Positions 25,240 to 33,062 of a stretch of DNA of 64,000 nt are shown in pieces. Origin of the DNA: an uncultured Eubacteriales bacterium (lineage in GTDB: Bacteria > Bacillota > Clostridia > Oscillospirales > Acutalibacteraceae). Positions within the stretch are counted from its first letter, which is position 1. Each line of letters opens with the position of its first letter. Where the stretch lies: positions 21,004 to 85,003 of the forward strand of contig OMWP01000010.1 in NCBI GenBank assembly GCA_900314795.1, written 5' to 3'. A model generated the notes under the pieces. That model did no database searches and was not told the origin of the DNA. It was given only the letters and a program-made list of their open reading frames with translations. A program made the position numbers and the translations under genes.

Positions 25240-27504
25240 TTACAGCTTATTGCGCTGGATCTTGCCGCTGATCGTCTTGGGCAGGCTGTCCTTGAAGACG
25301 ACGATACGCGGATATTTATACGGAGCGGTATGGGTCTTGACGTAGTCCTGGATCTCCTTCTTGAGCTCGTCGGTACCCTCGGTTCCCTTGACGAGCACGA
25401 TGGACGCCTTGACGACCTGACCTCTTACAGGATCGGGCGCGGGAGATACGCCGCACTCGAGGACATAGGGCAGCTCCATGATGACAGACTCGATCTCGAA
25501 CGGTCCGATACGGTAGCCGGAGCTCTTGATGACGTCATCGGTTCTGCCGACATACCAGAAATAGCCGTCCTCATCACGCCAAGCGGTATCACCGGTGTGA
25601 TACATGCCGTCGTGCCACGCCTCTTTGGTGGCTTCTTCATTATTATAATAGCCCTTGAACAGACCGCAGGGAACGCGTTTGTCGGTGCGGATGATGATCT
25701 CACCGGGCTCGCCGTCGGGAACAGGATTGCCGTCGGGATCAACGATATCGATGTCATAGCCGGGGATGGGCTTACCCATCGAGCCGAGCTTGGGGGTTGT
25801 ACCGAAGAGGTTGCCGATGGTGAGAGTGGTCTCGGTCTGACCGAAGCCCTCCATGATCCTCAAGCCCGTCGCCTTGCGGAACTGGCGCCAGACCTCGGGG
25901 TTGAGCGCCTCGCCTGCCGTTGTCATATGAGTGATGCTCGACAGATCGTACTTGCTCAGATCCTCCTTAATCATCATGCGCAGCATGGTAGGCGGCGCGC
26001 AGAAGGTGGTGATGTTATATTTTTTGAACATCGGCAGGATGTCGTCCGCGTGGAAGCGGTCGAAGTCGTAGGTGAAGACCGCACCCTCACTGAGCCACTG
26101 ACCGTAGAACTTGCCCCATAACGCCTTACCCCAGCCGGTGTCGGAGATGGTGAAGTGCAAGCCGTCGGGGTCAACGCCGTGCCAGTACTTGGCGGTGACA
26201 TAGTGACCGAGCGCATATTTGTAGCTATGGTTGGCGATCTTCGGATAGCCTGTCGTACCCGAGGTAAAGAACATGACCATGGTGTCGTCGCCGCAGGGGG
26301 TCTCGACCGTGCGATAATAATGGGTGGAGTACATCTCAAACTCCGCGTCAAAGTCATGCCAGCCCTCTCTGGTGCCGCCAACCATGATCTTGGTTTGTAA
26401 GGTCGGAGAGGTCTTCTGCGCTTCATCGACGGAATCGGCAACCAGACCGTCGGCAGTCGCGACGATCGCGGAAACGCCCGCAGATTGGAAACGATACTCA
26501 AAGTCATGCGCCAACAGCTGGTTGGTCGCGGGGATCGCGATCGCGCCCAGCTTATGCAGCGCGAGCATGCTGAACCAGAACTGGTAATGGCGCTTTAACA
26601 CCAGCATGACACGGTCGCCCTTCTTGATGCCGAGGGACTTGAAGTAGTTCGCCGCCTGATTGGAACGGCGCTTCATATCGTTGAAGGTAAAGCGGCGCTC
26701 GACCATGTTCTTATCCACATGGAGCATCGCGAGCTTATCGGGTGTGTTATTCGCGATCGCGTCAACGCAGTCGAACGCAAAGTTGAACTTATCCTCATTG
26801 CGGAAGCTGATCGCCTTGAGGCAGCCGTTCTCATCCTCGAGGGTGCGAACGAACTGACCCGTGATAGCGGATTTTTGCTTGACATGCGCCTTCATGACCT
26901 CGTCATCGCGCTCCTCCGCCTCTTTCTCACCGGGCAGGATGATGGCGATGAACTTGACGTCCTCGCCGCCGATCGCGATCATGCCGTGAGGCGTGGAGGA
27001 ATTATAGTAGATGCTGTCGCCCGCAGCGAGCTCCTCAAAGTTGTTGCCGATCTGGATCTTCATCTTGCCCGACAGGACAAAGTCGAATTCCTGTCCCGCG
27101 TGCTTGGTGAGGTGGATCGGCTTATTCTGCAGGCTCTCGTTATAGTCGTACTTACAAAAATACGGCTCGGCGATCTTGTTCTTGAACATCGGCGCGACGT
27201 TGACGATGGAGATACCCTCCTCCTCGGCAGTCTGTCTGCCGCCGCCGCGACGGGTCACGGTGTAGCTCTTGAGTCGTGCGGACTCACCCTCCAAAATATC
27301 GGTGATGCCCAGTCCGAACGCCAACGCGCACTTGTGGATAAAGGTGAAGGGAAAATCCTCGGTACCGTTCTCATACGCCTTGTACTCAGAGACGGATACC
27401 TCGGTTTTCTCCGCCATTTCCTCAACGGAGAAGCCGCTGATCTCGCGCATTTCTCGAATACGCTTAGCGACCTCGACGAGTTTTTCGTTATCTACAACTG
27501 ACAT
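25240..27504 (-). CDS. XRE-cupin-acyl-CoA synthetase fusion (copy 2)
   Basis: 754-aa paralog of the 21989-24274 gene with the same order: XRE helix-turn-helix (about 8-65, AKRIREMREISGFSVEEMAEKT), cupin (about 95-185, HAGQEFDFVLSGKMKIQIG, AAGDSIYYNSSTPHG), and acyl-CoA synthetase with FFTSGTTGYPKIANHS (about 423), GFGQTET (about 567), MYHTGDTAWRDEDGYF and GKIQRN at the end. The synthetase halves are much more alike than the sensor halves. ATG 27504 has GGGAGG seven bases upstream; the frame extends 18 codons further but without a site. A T-box leads it. A duplicated pair with different sensors suggests two acids or two amino acids served. Confidence 0.88.
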   Translation of the reverse strand: MSVVDNEKLVEVAKRIREMREISGFSVEEMAEKTEVSVSEYKAYENGTEDFPFTFIHKCALAFGLGITDILEGESARLKSYTVTRRGGGRQTAEEEGISIVNVAPMFKNKIAEPYFCKYDYNESLQNKPIHLTKHAGQEFDFVLSGKMKIQIGNNFEELAAGDSIYYNSSTPHGMIAIGGEDVKFIAIILPGEKEAEERDDEVMKAHVKQKSAITGQFVRTLEDENGCLKAISFRNEDKFNFAFDCVDAIANNTPDKLAMLHVDKNMVERRFTFNDMKRRSNQAANYFKSLGIKKGDRVMLVLKRHYQFWFSMLALHKLGAIAIPATNQLLAHDFEYRFQSAGVSAIVATADGLVADSVDEAQKTSPTLQTKIMVGGTREGWHDFDAEFEMYSTHYYRTVETPCGDDTMVMFFTSGTTGYPKIANHSYKYALGHYVTAKYWHGVDPDGLHFTISDTGWGKALWGKFYGQWLSEGAVFTYDFDRFHADDILPMFKKYNITTFCAPPTMLRMMIKEDLSKYDLSSITHMTTAGEALNPEVWRQFRKATGLRIMEGFGQTETTLTIGNLFGTTPKLGSMGKPIPGYDIDIVDPDGNPVPDGEPGEIIIRTDKRVPCGLFKGYYNNEEATKEAWHDGMYHTGDTAWRDEDGYFWYVGRTDDVIKSSGYRIGPFEIESVIMELPYVLECGVSPAPDPVRGQVVKASIVLVKGTEGTDELKKEIQDYVKTHTAPYKYPRIVVFKDSLPKTISGKIQRNKL

Positions 27505-27548
27505 GGTGTTTCCTCCCAATCGATGTTTATATGAAAAAGTATGATGAC

Positions 27549-27680
27549 TATGATACAAGTGGTCAGTGGTTAGTGATTAGTGGTCAGAATCTCAGGTCGC
27601 TTCACTCCGAAAAAAAATAATCGGGTACGGGCAGAGCCCGTCAACAACTGTTCACTGTTCACTGAAAACTGTTCACTAAA
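27549..27680. repeat. RptE element
   Basis: AGTGGTCAGTGGTTAGTGAT at the left and ACTGTTCACTGTTCACTG at the right, inverted, with the hairpin GGGTACGGGCAGAGCCCGT between. It lies in the leader between T-box 3 and the synthetase. Confidence 0.6.
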
Positions 27681-28015
27681 CAAAAAACGCCCGTCTCAAC
27701 ATTGAGACGAGCGTGAAAAATCACATCCGCGGTACCACTCAATTTGCAGTATTGCTACTGCCACTCTCAGGATCGATATAAATTGTCATTGCGAGGCATT
27801 TGACACGCGTGTCGAGCCGTGGCAATCTCAACCGATATGAATCCCTATGCCTTTACGCAGCAATCACGGGGAGTATCTACTCAGCATACGAATGTATCAC
27901 TTTTCGGGCTCCCGGCTCAGAAGCGATGGGTACTCAGGCTCATTCTATCGGCTCACACCAGCCGCCGACTCTCTGAAAAAACAATGCCTTGACCGTCTTC
28001 GTCACAGCCTTTATT
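27681..28015 (-). promoter_or_regulatory. T-box leader 3, upstream of synthetase copy 2
   Basis: Minus strand: GGCTGTGACGAAGA pairing with CTTCTGAGCC, TCAGAGAG, hairpin TCGGC/GCCGA with loop GGCTGGTGTGA, specifier-loop strand GTACCCATCG, T-box GAGTGGTACCGCGG (27738-27730 region), and terminator ACGCTCGTCTCAA/TTGAGACGGGCGT with TTTTTTG. Specifier candidates are UAC, ACC or CCC; not resolved. It carries an RptA copy. Confidence 0.88.
27781..27833. repeat. RptA copy inside T-box 3
   Basis: AATTGTCATTGCGAGGCATT...CGTGGCAATCTCAACC with inner GACACGCGTGTC palindrome, at the same leader position as in T-box 2. Confidence 0.75.
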
Positions 28016-28029
28016 AATTGTCTGTTAAA

Positions 28030-28058
28030 AATGTATCACAATTATGCAAAAAAGTCAA
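28030..28058 (-). promoter_or_regulatory. Sigma-A promoter of T-box unit 3
   Basis: Minus strand TTGACT, 17-bp spacer, TACATT. It overlaps the terminator of the DMT transporter gene. Confidence 0.7.
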
Positions 28059-28077
28059 TATCGGCAATATGCCGATA
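28048..28077 (-). terminator. Terminator of the DMT transporter gene
   Basis: Stem TATCGGCA/TGCCGATA, loop TAT, then TTGACTTTTTT on the minus strand; 12 bases after the stop. Confidence 0.6.
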
Positions 28078-28088
28078 AAGTCAAAATG

Positions 28089-28976
28089 TCACTCTGATAT
28101 TTTAGTTACTTTTTCTCTGCTGAGAATATAATTCAGCACCGCCATCGAAATGATGATGACATAGCCGACGACACTCCAGATATCGGGCACCTGCTGGAAC
28201 ACGATCAGGCTCATCAGCGACGCGAAAATGATCTGGCTGAAATCATAGACGGAAATCTCCTTGGCGGGCGCGTAGGTATACGCCGCGGTGATGGAGAACT
28301 GCGCGAGCGCCGCGCTGACACCGGCACTCAGCAGATACACCCACTGCAACGCCGTCATCGGGACATAGCCCGCGATCATGATCGGTGTGACGATCAGGGT
28401 GGACGCCGTCGAGAAGAAGAACACGATAAACGGGTTGCTCTCCCCCATCAATCCAAGCTTGCGCACACACCCGTAAGCCGCTCCCGCGCATACGCCGCCT
28501 AAGAATCCCACCAATGCGGGGATGAAAGCAGCGTTGGCAAAGCTGGGCTTGATGACGAAGATCGTACCGAATAACGCGCCGCCGAGGATCAGCCATTGAT
28601 AGAGCTTCGGGCGCTCATGAATGAAGATAAATGAGAAGATCACCGCGAAGAAGGGCGACATCTTATTGAGGATGGACGCATCGGACAGCACCAGCGTCTC
28701 GAGCGCATAGTAATTGCAGACCACGCCTGTCAAGCCAAATAACGTCCGCAATACCAGGAACTTCCAGCTGCCCTTGACAGTCGGTCGCAGGGGTGCTTTA
28801 TTCTTCAAAAGAACAATAAAAGCGATCACCGACGCCATCGCGTTGCGGAAAAACACCTTTTGGAACACAGGCAGCTCATCGCCGCTGAGCTTGACAAACA
28901 TATTCATACAGGCGAAGAAAAACGCCGATAAGATCAGAAGCAGGATTCCTTTGGTTCTTTTACTCACTTTATCCAT
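28089..28976 (-). CDS. DMT (EamA) family transporter
   Basis: 295-aa membrane protein with about ten hydrophobic helices in two EamA repeats: first repeat from GILLLILSAFFFACMNMFVK, second from ALVGFLGGVCAGAAYGCVRK. ALETLVLSDASILNKMSPFFAVIFSFIFIHERP (in parts) is the typical end of repeat one. Members export or import small metabolites, often amino acids or purines; substrate not readable. It is transcribed towards the T-box 3 unit but ends at its own hairpin, so it is probably separate. The ribosome site is weak. Confidence 0.88.
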   Translation of the reverse strand: MDKVSKRTKGILLLILSAFFFACMNMFVKLSGDELPVFQKVFFRNAMASVIAFIVLLKNKAPLRPTVKGSWKFLVLRTLFGLTGVVCNYYALETLVLSDASILNKMSPFFAVIFSFIFIHERPKLYQWLILGGALFGTIFVIKPSFANAAFIPALVGFLGGVCAGAAYGCVRKLGLMGESNPFIVFFFSTASTLIVTPIMIAGYVPMTALQWVYLLSAGVSAALAQFSITAAYTYAPAKEISVYDFSQIIFASLMSLIVFQQVPDIWSVVGYVIIISMAVLNYILSREKVTKISE

Positions 28977-29146
28977 CTCGCATCATACAATAATAACGGT
29001 TATAACGAGTTGATCTCGCAACCTTTTTCTATTGTAACACAAGTATGAATGATTTTCAAATCATGTTGATCTTTGATTGTCGGAATAAAACGCGGCAAAC
29101 TGTCAAAGATAATGGCAGATGAAACAAATTCAGGAGTGTGAAGAAA

Positions 29147-29494
29147 TTGCATATCAAACGCGGCGATATCTATTATGCCGATCTCAGTCCGGTGGTCGGA
29201 TCGGAGCAGGGCGGTGTACGACCCGTGCTGATCATCCAGAATGATGTGGGGAATCGCTACTCCCCCACCGTCATCGCGGCGGCGATCACCAGTAAGACAG
29301 ATAAGACAAAGCTGCCCACGCATATCCCGATCGAAGCGCGTGACTGCGGCTTATACAAGGACAGCGTTGTCTTGCTCGAACAGGTTCGTACATTAGATAA
29401 ACGCAGACTCAGAGAGAAGATGGGTTCTGTCAACGTGCAGTCGATGAAGCAGATCAATCAGGCGCTGTCGGTATCCTTCGGGCTGATTGGATGA
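29147..29494 (+). CDS. MazF/PemK family endoribonuclease toxin
   Basis: 115-aa MazF-type mRNA interferase: [20 protein letters not shown] (4-23), [27 protein letters not shown] and [18 protein letters not shown] are all classic NdoA/MazF segments. The start chosen is TTG 29147, ten bases after AGGAG and matching the family start; GTG 29138 overlaps the ribosome site. No antitoxin gene (NdoAI/MazE type) is present upstream; instead a 9-codon frame (ATG 29112 to TGA 29140) covers the ribosome site. It is followed by RptA and the convergent metK terminator. Cleavage specificity unknown. Confidence 0.9.
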   Translation: MHIKRGDIYYADLSPVVGSEQGGVRPVLIIQNDVGNRYSPTVIAAAITSKTDKTKLPTHIPIEARDCGLYKDSVVLLEQVRTLDKRRLREKMGSVNVQSMKQINQALSVSFGLIG

Positions 29495-29536
29495 CGCGGA
29501 GGCGCGTGCGCATCTTTTCCGTTATCGACTTTGAAT

Positions 29537-29598
29537 TGGTTGAGATTGCCACAGTCCCGACACGCGTGGACGCGCGCGTCAAGGGCTTCGCAATGACG
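29537..29598. repeat. RptA copy
   Basis: GGTTGAGATTGCCACAGTCC, GACACGCGTGGACGCGCGCGTC inside, then CTTCGCAATGACGA. Confidence 0.7.
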
Positions 29599-29601
29599 AA
29601 T

Positions 29602-29646
29602 AAAAAAGAATCCCGAGGACAAAGCCGTGCGGCTCCGTCTTCGGGA
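29602..29646 (-). terminator. Terminator of metK
   Basis: Minus-strand stem ATCCCGAAGAC/GTCCTCGGGAT with an inner GAGCCG/CGGCTT stem, then TTCTTTTTTA; 16 bases after the metK stop. Confidence 0.8.
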
Positions 29647-29661
29647 TCGATTATTTCTCTA

Positions 29662-30843
29662 TTATGATGCAAGCGCCTTTAAGAGCGCGTCAGTCTTGTC
29701 GGTATTCTCCCAGCGGACGCCAAGCTCCTCGCGACCCATATGGCCGTATGCCGCCAAGGGCGCGTATTGTGTATTCAGCAGATCGAGCGTGCGGATGATG
29801 GACGCTGGACGCGCGTCAAACACCTTGTTGACAGCAGCGGCGATCTGCTCATTGGTATATTGCGAGGTACCAAAGGTCTCAACCATGACCGACACGGGCT
29901 TTGCCACGCCGATCGCATAGGCGAGCTGTACCTCCGCCTTCTTCGCGATACCCGCGGCTACGATGTTCTTCGCGATATAGCGCGCGAAATACGCCGCGCT
30001 GCGGTCAACCTTTGTCGGATCCTTACCCGAGAAAGCGCCGCCGCCGTGACGCGCGTAACCGCCGTAGGTATCGACGATGATCTTTCTGCCGGTCAAGCCG
30101 GAATCGCCCTCGGGACCGCCGATGACAAATCTGCCGGTCGGATTGACAAAGATCTTGGTGCTGTCATCGATCAGATTCTCGGGGATGATGGGACGGATGA
30201 CCTGCTCGATCAGGTCTCTGCGGATGGTATCGAGAGAGGTCTCCTCGTCATGCTGAGTCGACACGACAACGGTGTCCACACGCTTGGCAGTGTCGCCGTC
30301 ATATTCGATGGTGACCTGTGTTTTGCCATCGGGGCGCAGGTACGGCAGGGTGCCGTCCTTACGCACCTGTGTGAGGCGCTTTGCCAGCTTATGCGACAAG
30401 GAGATCGCCAGCGGCATGAGCTCGGGTGTTTCATCACAGGCATAGCCGAACATCATACCCTGATCGCCCGCGCCGAGCTGATTCTCAGCGGCCTCCTCAC
30501 CATCCTTGAGCTCGTAGGAAGCGTTGACGCCCATCGCGATATCGGGGCTCTGCTGATCCAAAAATACATTCACATCACAGGTGTGACCGTCAAAGGTCGC
30601 CGCCTTGCTGTCATAGCCAATCTCGCAGACAGCGTCACGGATGACCTGCTCAAAATCGACATCAGCGGTCGTGGAGATCTCACCCATCACATTGATGCGG
30701 CCTGTCGTAGCCGTTGTCTCACACGCGACATGCGCGTTTTTGTCCTGCGCCAAGATCGCGTCAAGGATGGAATCGGACACACGGTCGCACACCTTATCGG
30801 GATGACCCTCGGTGACGGATTCAGATGTAAATAAATATGACAT
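29662..30843 (-). CDS. metK: S-adenosylmethionine synthetase
   Basis: Makes S-adenosylmethionine from methionine and ATP. 393 aa, standard length. Visible: [16 protein letters not shown] (5-20), [12 protein letters not shown] (about 115), [27 protein letters not shown] (about 233) and [16 protein letters not shown] (about 262), the signature motifs of the three-repeat MetK fold. The ATG has GAGGT seven bases upstream. It is controlled by a SAM-I riboswitch in its leader and a consensus sigma-A promoter. Identification is certain by sequence. Confidence 0.98.
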   Translation of the reverse strand: MSYLFTSESVTEGHPDKVCDRVSDSILDAILAQDKNAHVACETTATTGRINVMGEISTTADVDFEQVIRDAVCEIGYDSKAATFDGHTCDVNVFLDQQSPDIAMGVNASYELKDGEEAAENQLGAGDQGMMFGYACDETPELMPLAISLSHKLAKRLTQVRKDGTLPYLRPDGKTQVTIEYDGDTAKRVDTVVVSTQHDEETSLDTIRRDLIEQVIRPIIPENLIDDSTKIFVNPTGRFVIGGPEGDSGLTGRKIIVDTYGGYARHGGGAFSGKDPTKVDRSAAYFARYIAKNIVAAGIAKKAEVQLAYAIGVAKPVSVMVETFGTSQYTNEQIAAAVNKVFDARPASIIRTLDLLNTQYAPLAAYGHMGREELGVRWENTDKTDALLKALAS

Positions 30844-30876
30844 AATCGTACCTCATTTCCATATTATACTAAACAG

Positions 30877-30935
30877 CACTGATCACAAATCACTGACCAC
30901 TAGTCACTGACCACTAATCACTGACCACTGATCGC
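30877..30935. repeat. RptE tandem array in the metK leader
   Basis: Several copies of AATCACTGACCACT-like 14-15-mers, between the riboswitch terminator and the metK start. Confidence 0.6.
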
Positions 30936-30941
30936 TAAAAC

Positions 30942-31068
30942 AAAAACTCCGCACGGGTTACCGTACGGAGCGCTTAACTCATCTTTCGGTAAACCCGCAG
31001 GATTTAGCACCTTACTCACGCAGGTTGCCGGACTTCACAGGGCCTGTCCCTCAGTCGCTCTTGATAAG
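30942..31068 (-). promoter_or_regulatory. SAM-I (S box) riboswitch of metK
   Basis: Minus strand: CTTATCAAGAG, GACTGAGGGACAGGCCCTGTGA, CCGGCAACC, GGTGCTAAATCCTGC and GAAAGATGAG in the canonical order, then the terminator CTCCGTACGG/CCGTGCGGAG with TTTTTG. SAM binding would favour termination before metK. The aptamer is complete. Confidence 0.95.
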
Positions 31069-31091
31069 TGATCAGTTATTCAGCTTTCAAG

Positions 31092-31120
31092 ATTATAATA
31101 CCATCGACAGCATATGTCAA
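31092..31120 (-). promoter_or_regulatory. Sigma-A promoter of the SAM riboswitch/metK transcript
   Basis: Minus strand perfect consensus TTGACA, 17-bp spacer, TATAAT. Confidence 0.85.
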
Positions 31121-31147
31121 GGTATTATGGTTCATTATCGCGAAAAG

Positions 31148-31441
31148 TTACGCGATCTCCTCCAGAGAACAGCCGCAATCGATAGAATGCTTGACTCTGT
31201 CCCGAACCTCAGCGCGCTTTGCGTCGTTGAAGCGGTCAACGGTACCGACAAGATAACCGGTGATACGGCGGATACGCTCGAAGGGGACGTTGTCGTAGGT
31301 GTAGCTCATATCAACATACTCACCGTCTACAGTGAAGGATACGGAGGTGATCACCTTGTCGGGATTCTTCTCCTTGAGCTGCTGTACATACGCGTTGATT
31401 TCTGCTTTTGAAAGGCTGCCGCCTGTGACTGTTACTGTCAT
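31148..31441 (-). CDS. Small protein related to the C-terminal part of anaerobic ribonucleotide reductase (NrdD)
   Basis: 97-aa protein. The segment ERIRRITGYLVGTVDRFND followed by KRAEVRDRVKH (about 54-84) resembles the C-terminal end of class III ribonucleotide reductases, but the zinc-ribbon cysteine pairs of NrdD are not present; two cysteines occur as CGC near the end. No glycyl-radical domain is coded nearby. ATG 31441 has GAGGAG six bases upstream; the frame extends upstream without support. The promoter carries a palindrome matching the NrdR box, which independently ties the gene to ribonucleotide reductase control. Similar short proteins are annotated as anaerobic ribonucleoside-triphosphate reductase in clostridia; function unknown. 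Confidence 0.65.
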   Translation of the reverse strand: MTVTVTGGSLSKAEINAYVQQLKEKNPDKVITSVSFTVDGEYVDMSYTYDNVPFERIRRITGYLVGTVDRFNDAKRAEVRDRVKHSIDCGCSLEEIA

Positions 31442-31525
31442 AATAAACTCCTCATTTCCTAAAGATTCTTTGATTTCAATACAATATATGCGGTGTAAAC
31501 ACACTTTATCTTGATTGCAATTAGA

Positions 31526-31554
31526 ATAATAGCACAATATATTGTGGTTTGCAA
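31526..31554 (-). promoter_or_regulatory. Promoter with NrdR-box-like operator
   Basis: Minus strand TTGCAA (31554-31549), 17-bp spacer, TATTAT (31531-31526). The spacer is the perfect palindrome CACAATATATTGTG (31533-31546), matching the NrdR consensus core. A half-matching second site, ACAATATAT...GGTGT, lies at about 31481-31496. Confidence 0.7.
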
Positions 31555-31561
31555 GTAACAA

Positions 31562-31760
31562 AAGGGTATTTTTCAGTTACAAAGTTTTAACATATTTTGT
31601 ACTTTCTCCCGATAGGGGCGCTATATATAGTATTGTACAGCATAAACGTATATTTATAATGCGTATAGAGAATAATAAAATATAAATATATATTCACACA
31701 CAATCGTTAATTATGAAATGAATATCCCCGTTACAAGCAACAGGCGATTCAACCTTTTTA
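31562..31760. other. AT-rich intergenic stretch
   Basis: About 200 bases rich in TATA-like words (for example TATATATAGTATTG and TATAATGCGTATAG). No reading frame with a ribosome site and no hairpin with a T-tract were found. May hold promoters for the small DUF3789 gene. Confidence 0.4.
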
Positions 31761-31761
31761 T

Positions 31762-31868
31762 TGGTTGAGATTGCCACAGGGCGCAATTCAGATCGTCATT
31801 ACGAGGAGGAACCTCGTTCCGGCGCGGCAATCTCAGCCTTAACGATTGCGCCCTTCGCAATGACAAAT
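31762..31868. repeat. RptA nested within RptA
   Basis: Outer copy: TTGAGATTGCCACAGGGCGC (from 31765) and GCGCCCTTCGCAATGACAAA (to about 31866). Inner copy in the opposite sense: CGTCATTACGAGG to GCGGCAATCTCA (31794-31835). Confidence 0.65.
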
Positions 31869-31890
31869 CATGATTCAGGGAGGGATCACA

Positions 31891-32013
31891 ATGATCGGAT
31901 TCATCATCGGGCTGATGCTCGGCGGCTTCTTCGGCGTTGCGCTTATGGCGCTGATGCAGATTGCCTCAGACGCGGATGACAGGGCGGGAATACGCAGCAA
32001 ACAGAATCATTGA
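31891..32013 (+). CDS. Small membrane protein, DUF3789 type
   Basis: 40-aa protein MIGFIIGLMLGGFFGVALMALMQ..., one N-terminal transmembrane helix followed by a short charged tail (DADDRAGIRSKQNH). The start has a strong GGGAGGG six bases upstream and the gene ends at a good terminator, so it is a real single-gene unit. The MIGFIIGLMLGG beginning matches the DUF3789 pattern as I recall it; members are common in clostridial genomes and mobile elements. Function unknown. Confidence 0.7.
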   Translation: MIGFIIGLMLGGFFGVALMALMQIASDADDRAGIRSKQNH

Positions 32014-32020
32014 ACAGCAA

Positions 32021-32055
32021 AGGAGCAGCCCGGCCGGACTGCTCCTGATTATTAT
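32021..32055 (+). terminator. Terminator of the DUF3789 gene
   Basis: Stem AGGAGCAGYCC/GGACTGCTCCT around GGCC, followed by GATTATTATT. Confidence 0.65.
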
Positions 32056-32060
32056 TCGAC

Positions 32061-32098
32061 TGTGATTGCCACATCCCCTAACGGAGATTCGCAATGAT
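32061..32098. repeat. RptA copy
   Basis: TGATTGCCACATCCCCTAAC...GATTCGCAATGAT, next to the stop of the SPFH gene. Confidence 0.65.
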
Positions 32099-32102
32099 AG
32101 GA

Positions 32103-33002
32103 TTATTTATCCGTCACCATTTCCTTGACGGAGGTGGCGAGGGACGCGATGTTCTGCATATCGGAGGGGATGATCAGCTTGGTTGCCTGACCGTCGGCCA
32201 CCTTCTGCAGGGCTTCAAGCGATTTGAGCTCGATGACCTTCTCGCTCGGGTTTGCTTCACTGAGCATGCGCAGGGAGTCGGCATATGCCTTTTGAACCGC
32301 TAAGATCGCCTGTGCTTCACCTTCTGCCTCACGGATCTTACTTTCCTTGACGGCGTCTGCCTTGAGGATCGCGGATTCCTTTAAGCCTTCGGCAACGAGG
32401 ATCTGGGAGCGCTTCTCACCCTCTGCATCGAGGATGCGGGCACGGCGCTCACGCTCCGCCTTCATCTGCTTCTCCATGGCATCCTGGATCTCACGCGGAG
32501 GCAGGATGTTCTTGAGCTCAACGCGGATCACGCGGATGCCCCACGCGTCGGTGGCTTCATCGAGGATGATACGGATCTTGTCGTTGATGGTGTCGCGCGA
32601 GGTCAGGGTGGAGTCGAGCTCCAGGTCACCGATGATGTTGCGCAGGGTGGTGGCGGTCAGGTTCTCGATCGCACTGAGCGGACGTTCTACACCGTAGGTA
32701 TAGAGCTTGGGATCGGTGATCTCAAAATACACGACGGTGTCGATCTGCATGGTGACGTTATCGCGGGTGATAACCGGCTGGGGCGGGAAATCCACGACCT
32801 GCTCCTTGAGCGATACACGCTTGGAGATCCTGTCGATGAACGGCACCTTCAAGTGCAGACCCGTGCCCCATGTCTGATGATACGCGCCGAGACGCTCGAT
32901 GACAAAGGCGTGCGCCTGGGGAACGATCTTGATGTTGCGCGCGATGATGATGATCACAGCCAGTGCGATCACAGCAAGGACGATGAATGATACGATTGAC
33001 AT
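32103..33002 (-). CDS. SPFH/band 7 stomatin-like membrane protein (QmcA family)
   Basis: 299-aa protein with an N-terminal membrane helix (about 5-22), then the SPFH domain: ERLGAYHQTWGTGLHLKVPF (36-55), QVVDFPPQPVITRDNVTM, YGVERPLSAIENLTATTLRN and LDEATDAWGIRVIRVELKNI, followed by a coiled-coil EKQMKAERERRARILDAEGE and AEGEAQA repeat region. Such proteins form oligomeric rings in membrane microdomains. It follows an NfeD gene, the usual partner, with 60 bases between that contain TTATTTC repeats. ATG preceded by AAAGGAAAG. Typical size and order; firm. Confidence 0.92.
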   Translation of the reverse strand: MSIVSFIVLAVIALAVIIIIARNIKIVPQAHAFVIERLGAYHQTWGTGLHLKVPFIDRISKRVSLKEQVVDFPPQPVITRDNVTMQIDTVVYFEITDPKLYTYGVERPLSAIENLTATTLRNIIGDLELDSTLTSRDTINDKIRIILDEATDAWGIRVIRVELKNILPPREIQDAMEKQMKAERERRARILDAEGEKRSQILVAEGLKESAILKADAVKESKIREAEGEAQAILAVQKAYADSLRMLSEANPSEKVIELKSLEALQKVADGQATKLIIPSDMQNIASLATSVKEMVTDK

Positions 33003-33062
33003 GATACTTTCCTTTCTCCATGATACATGGATATATAGTTCTTATTTCTTATTTCTTATTTC

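Noticed and set aside
29047-29140. Possible MazE-type antitoxin in the gap before mazF
   Set aside because: Only a frame of about 23 codons (or 9 from ATG) exists, with no DNA-binding motif.
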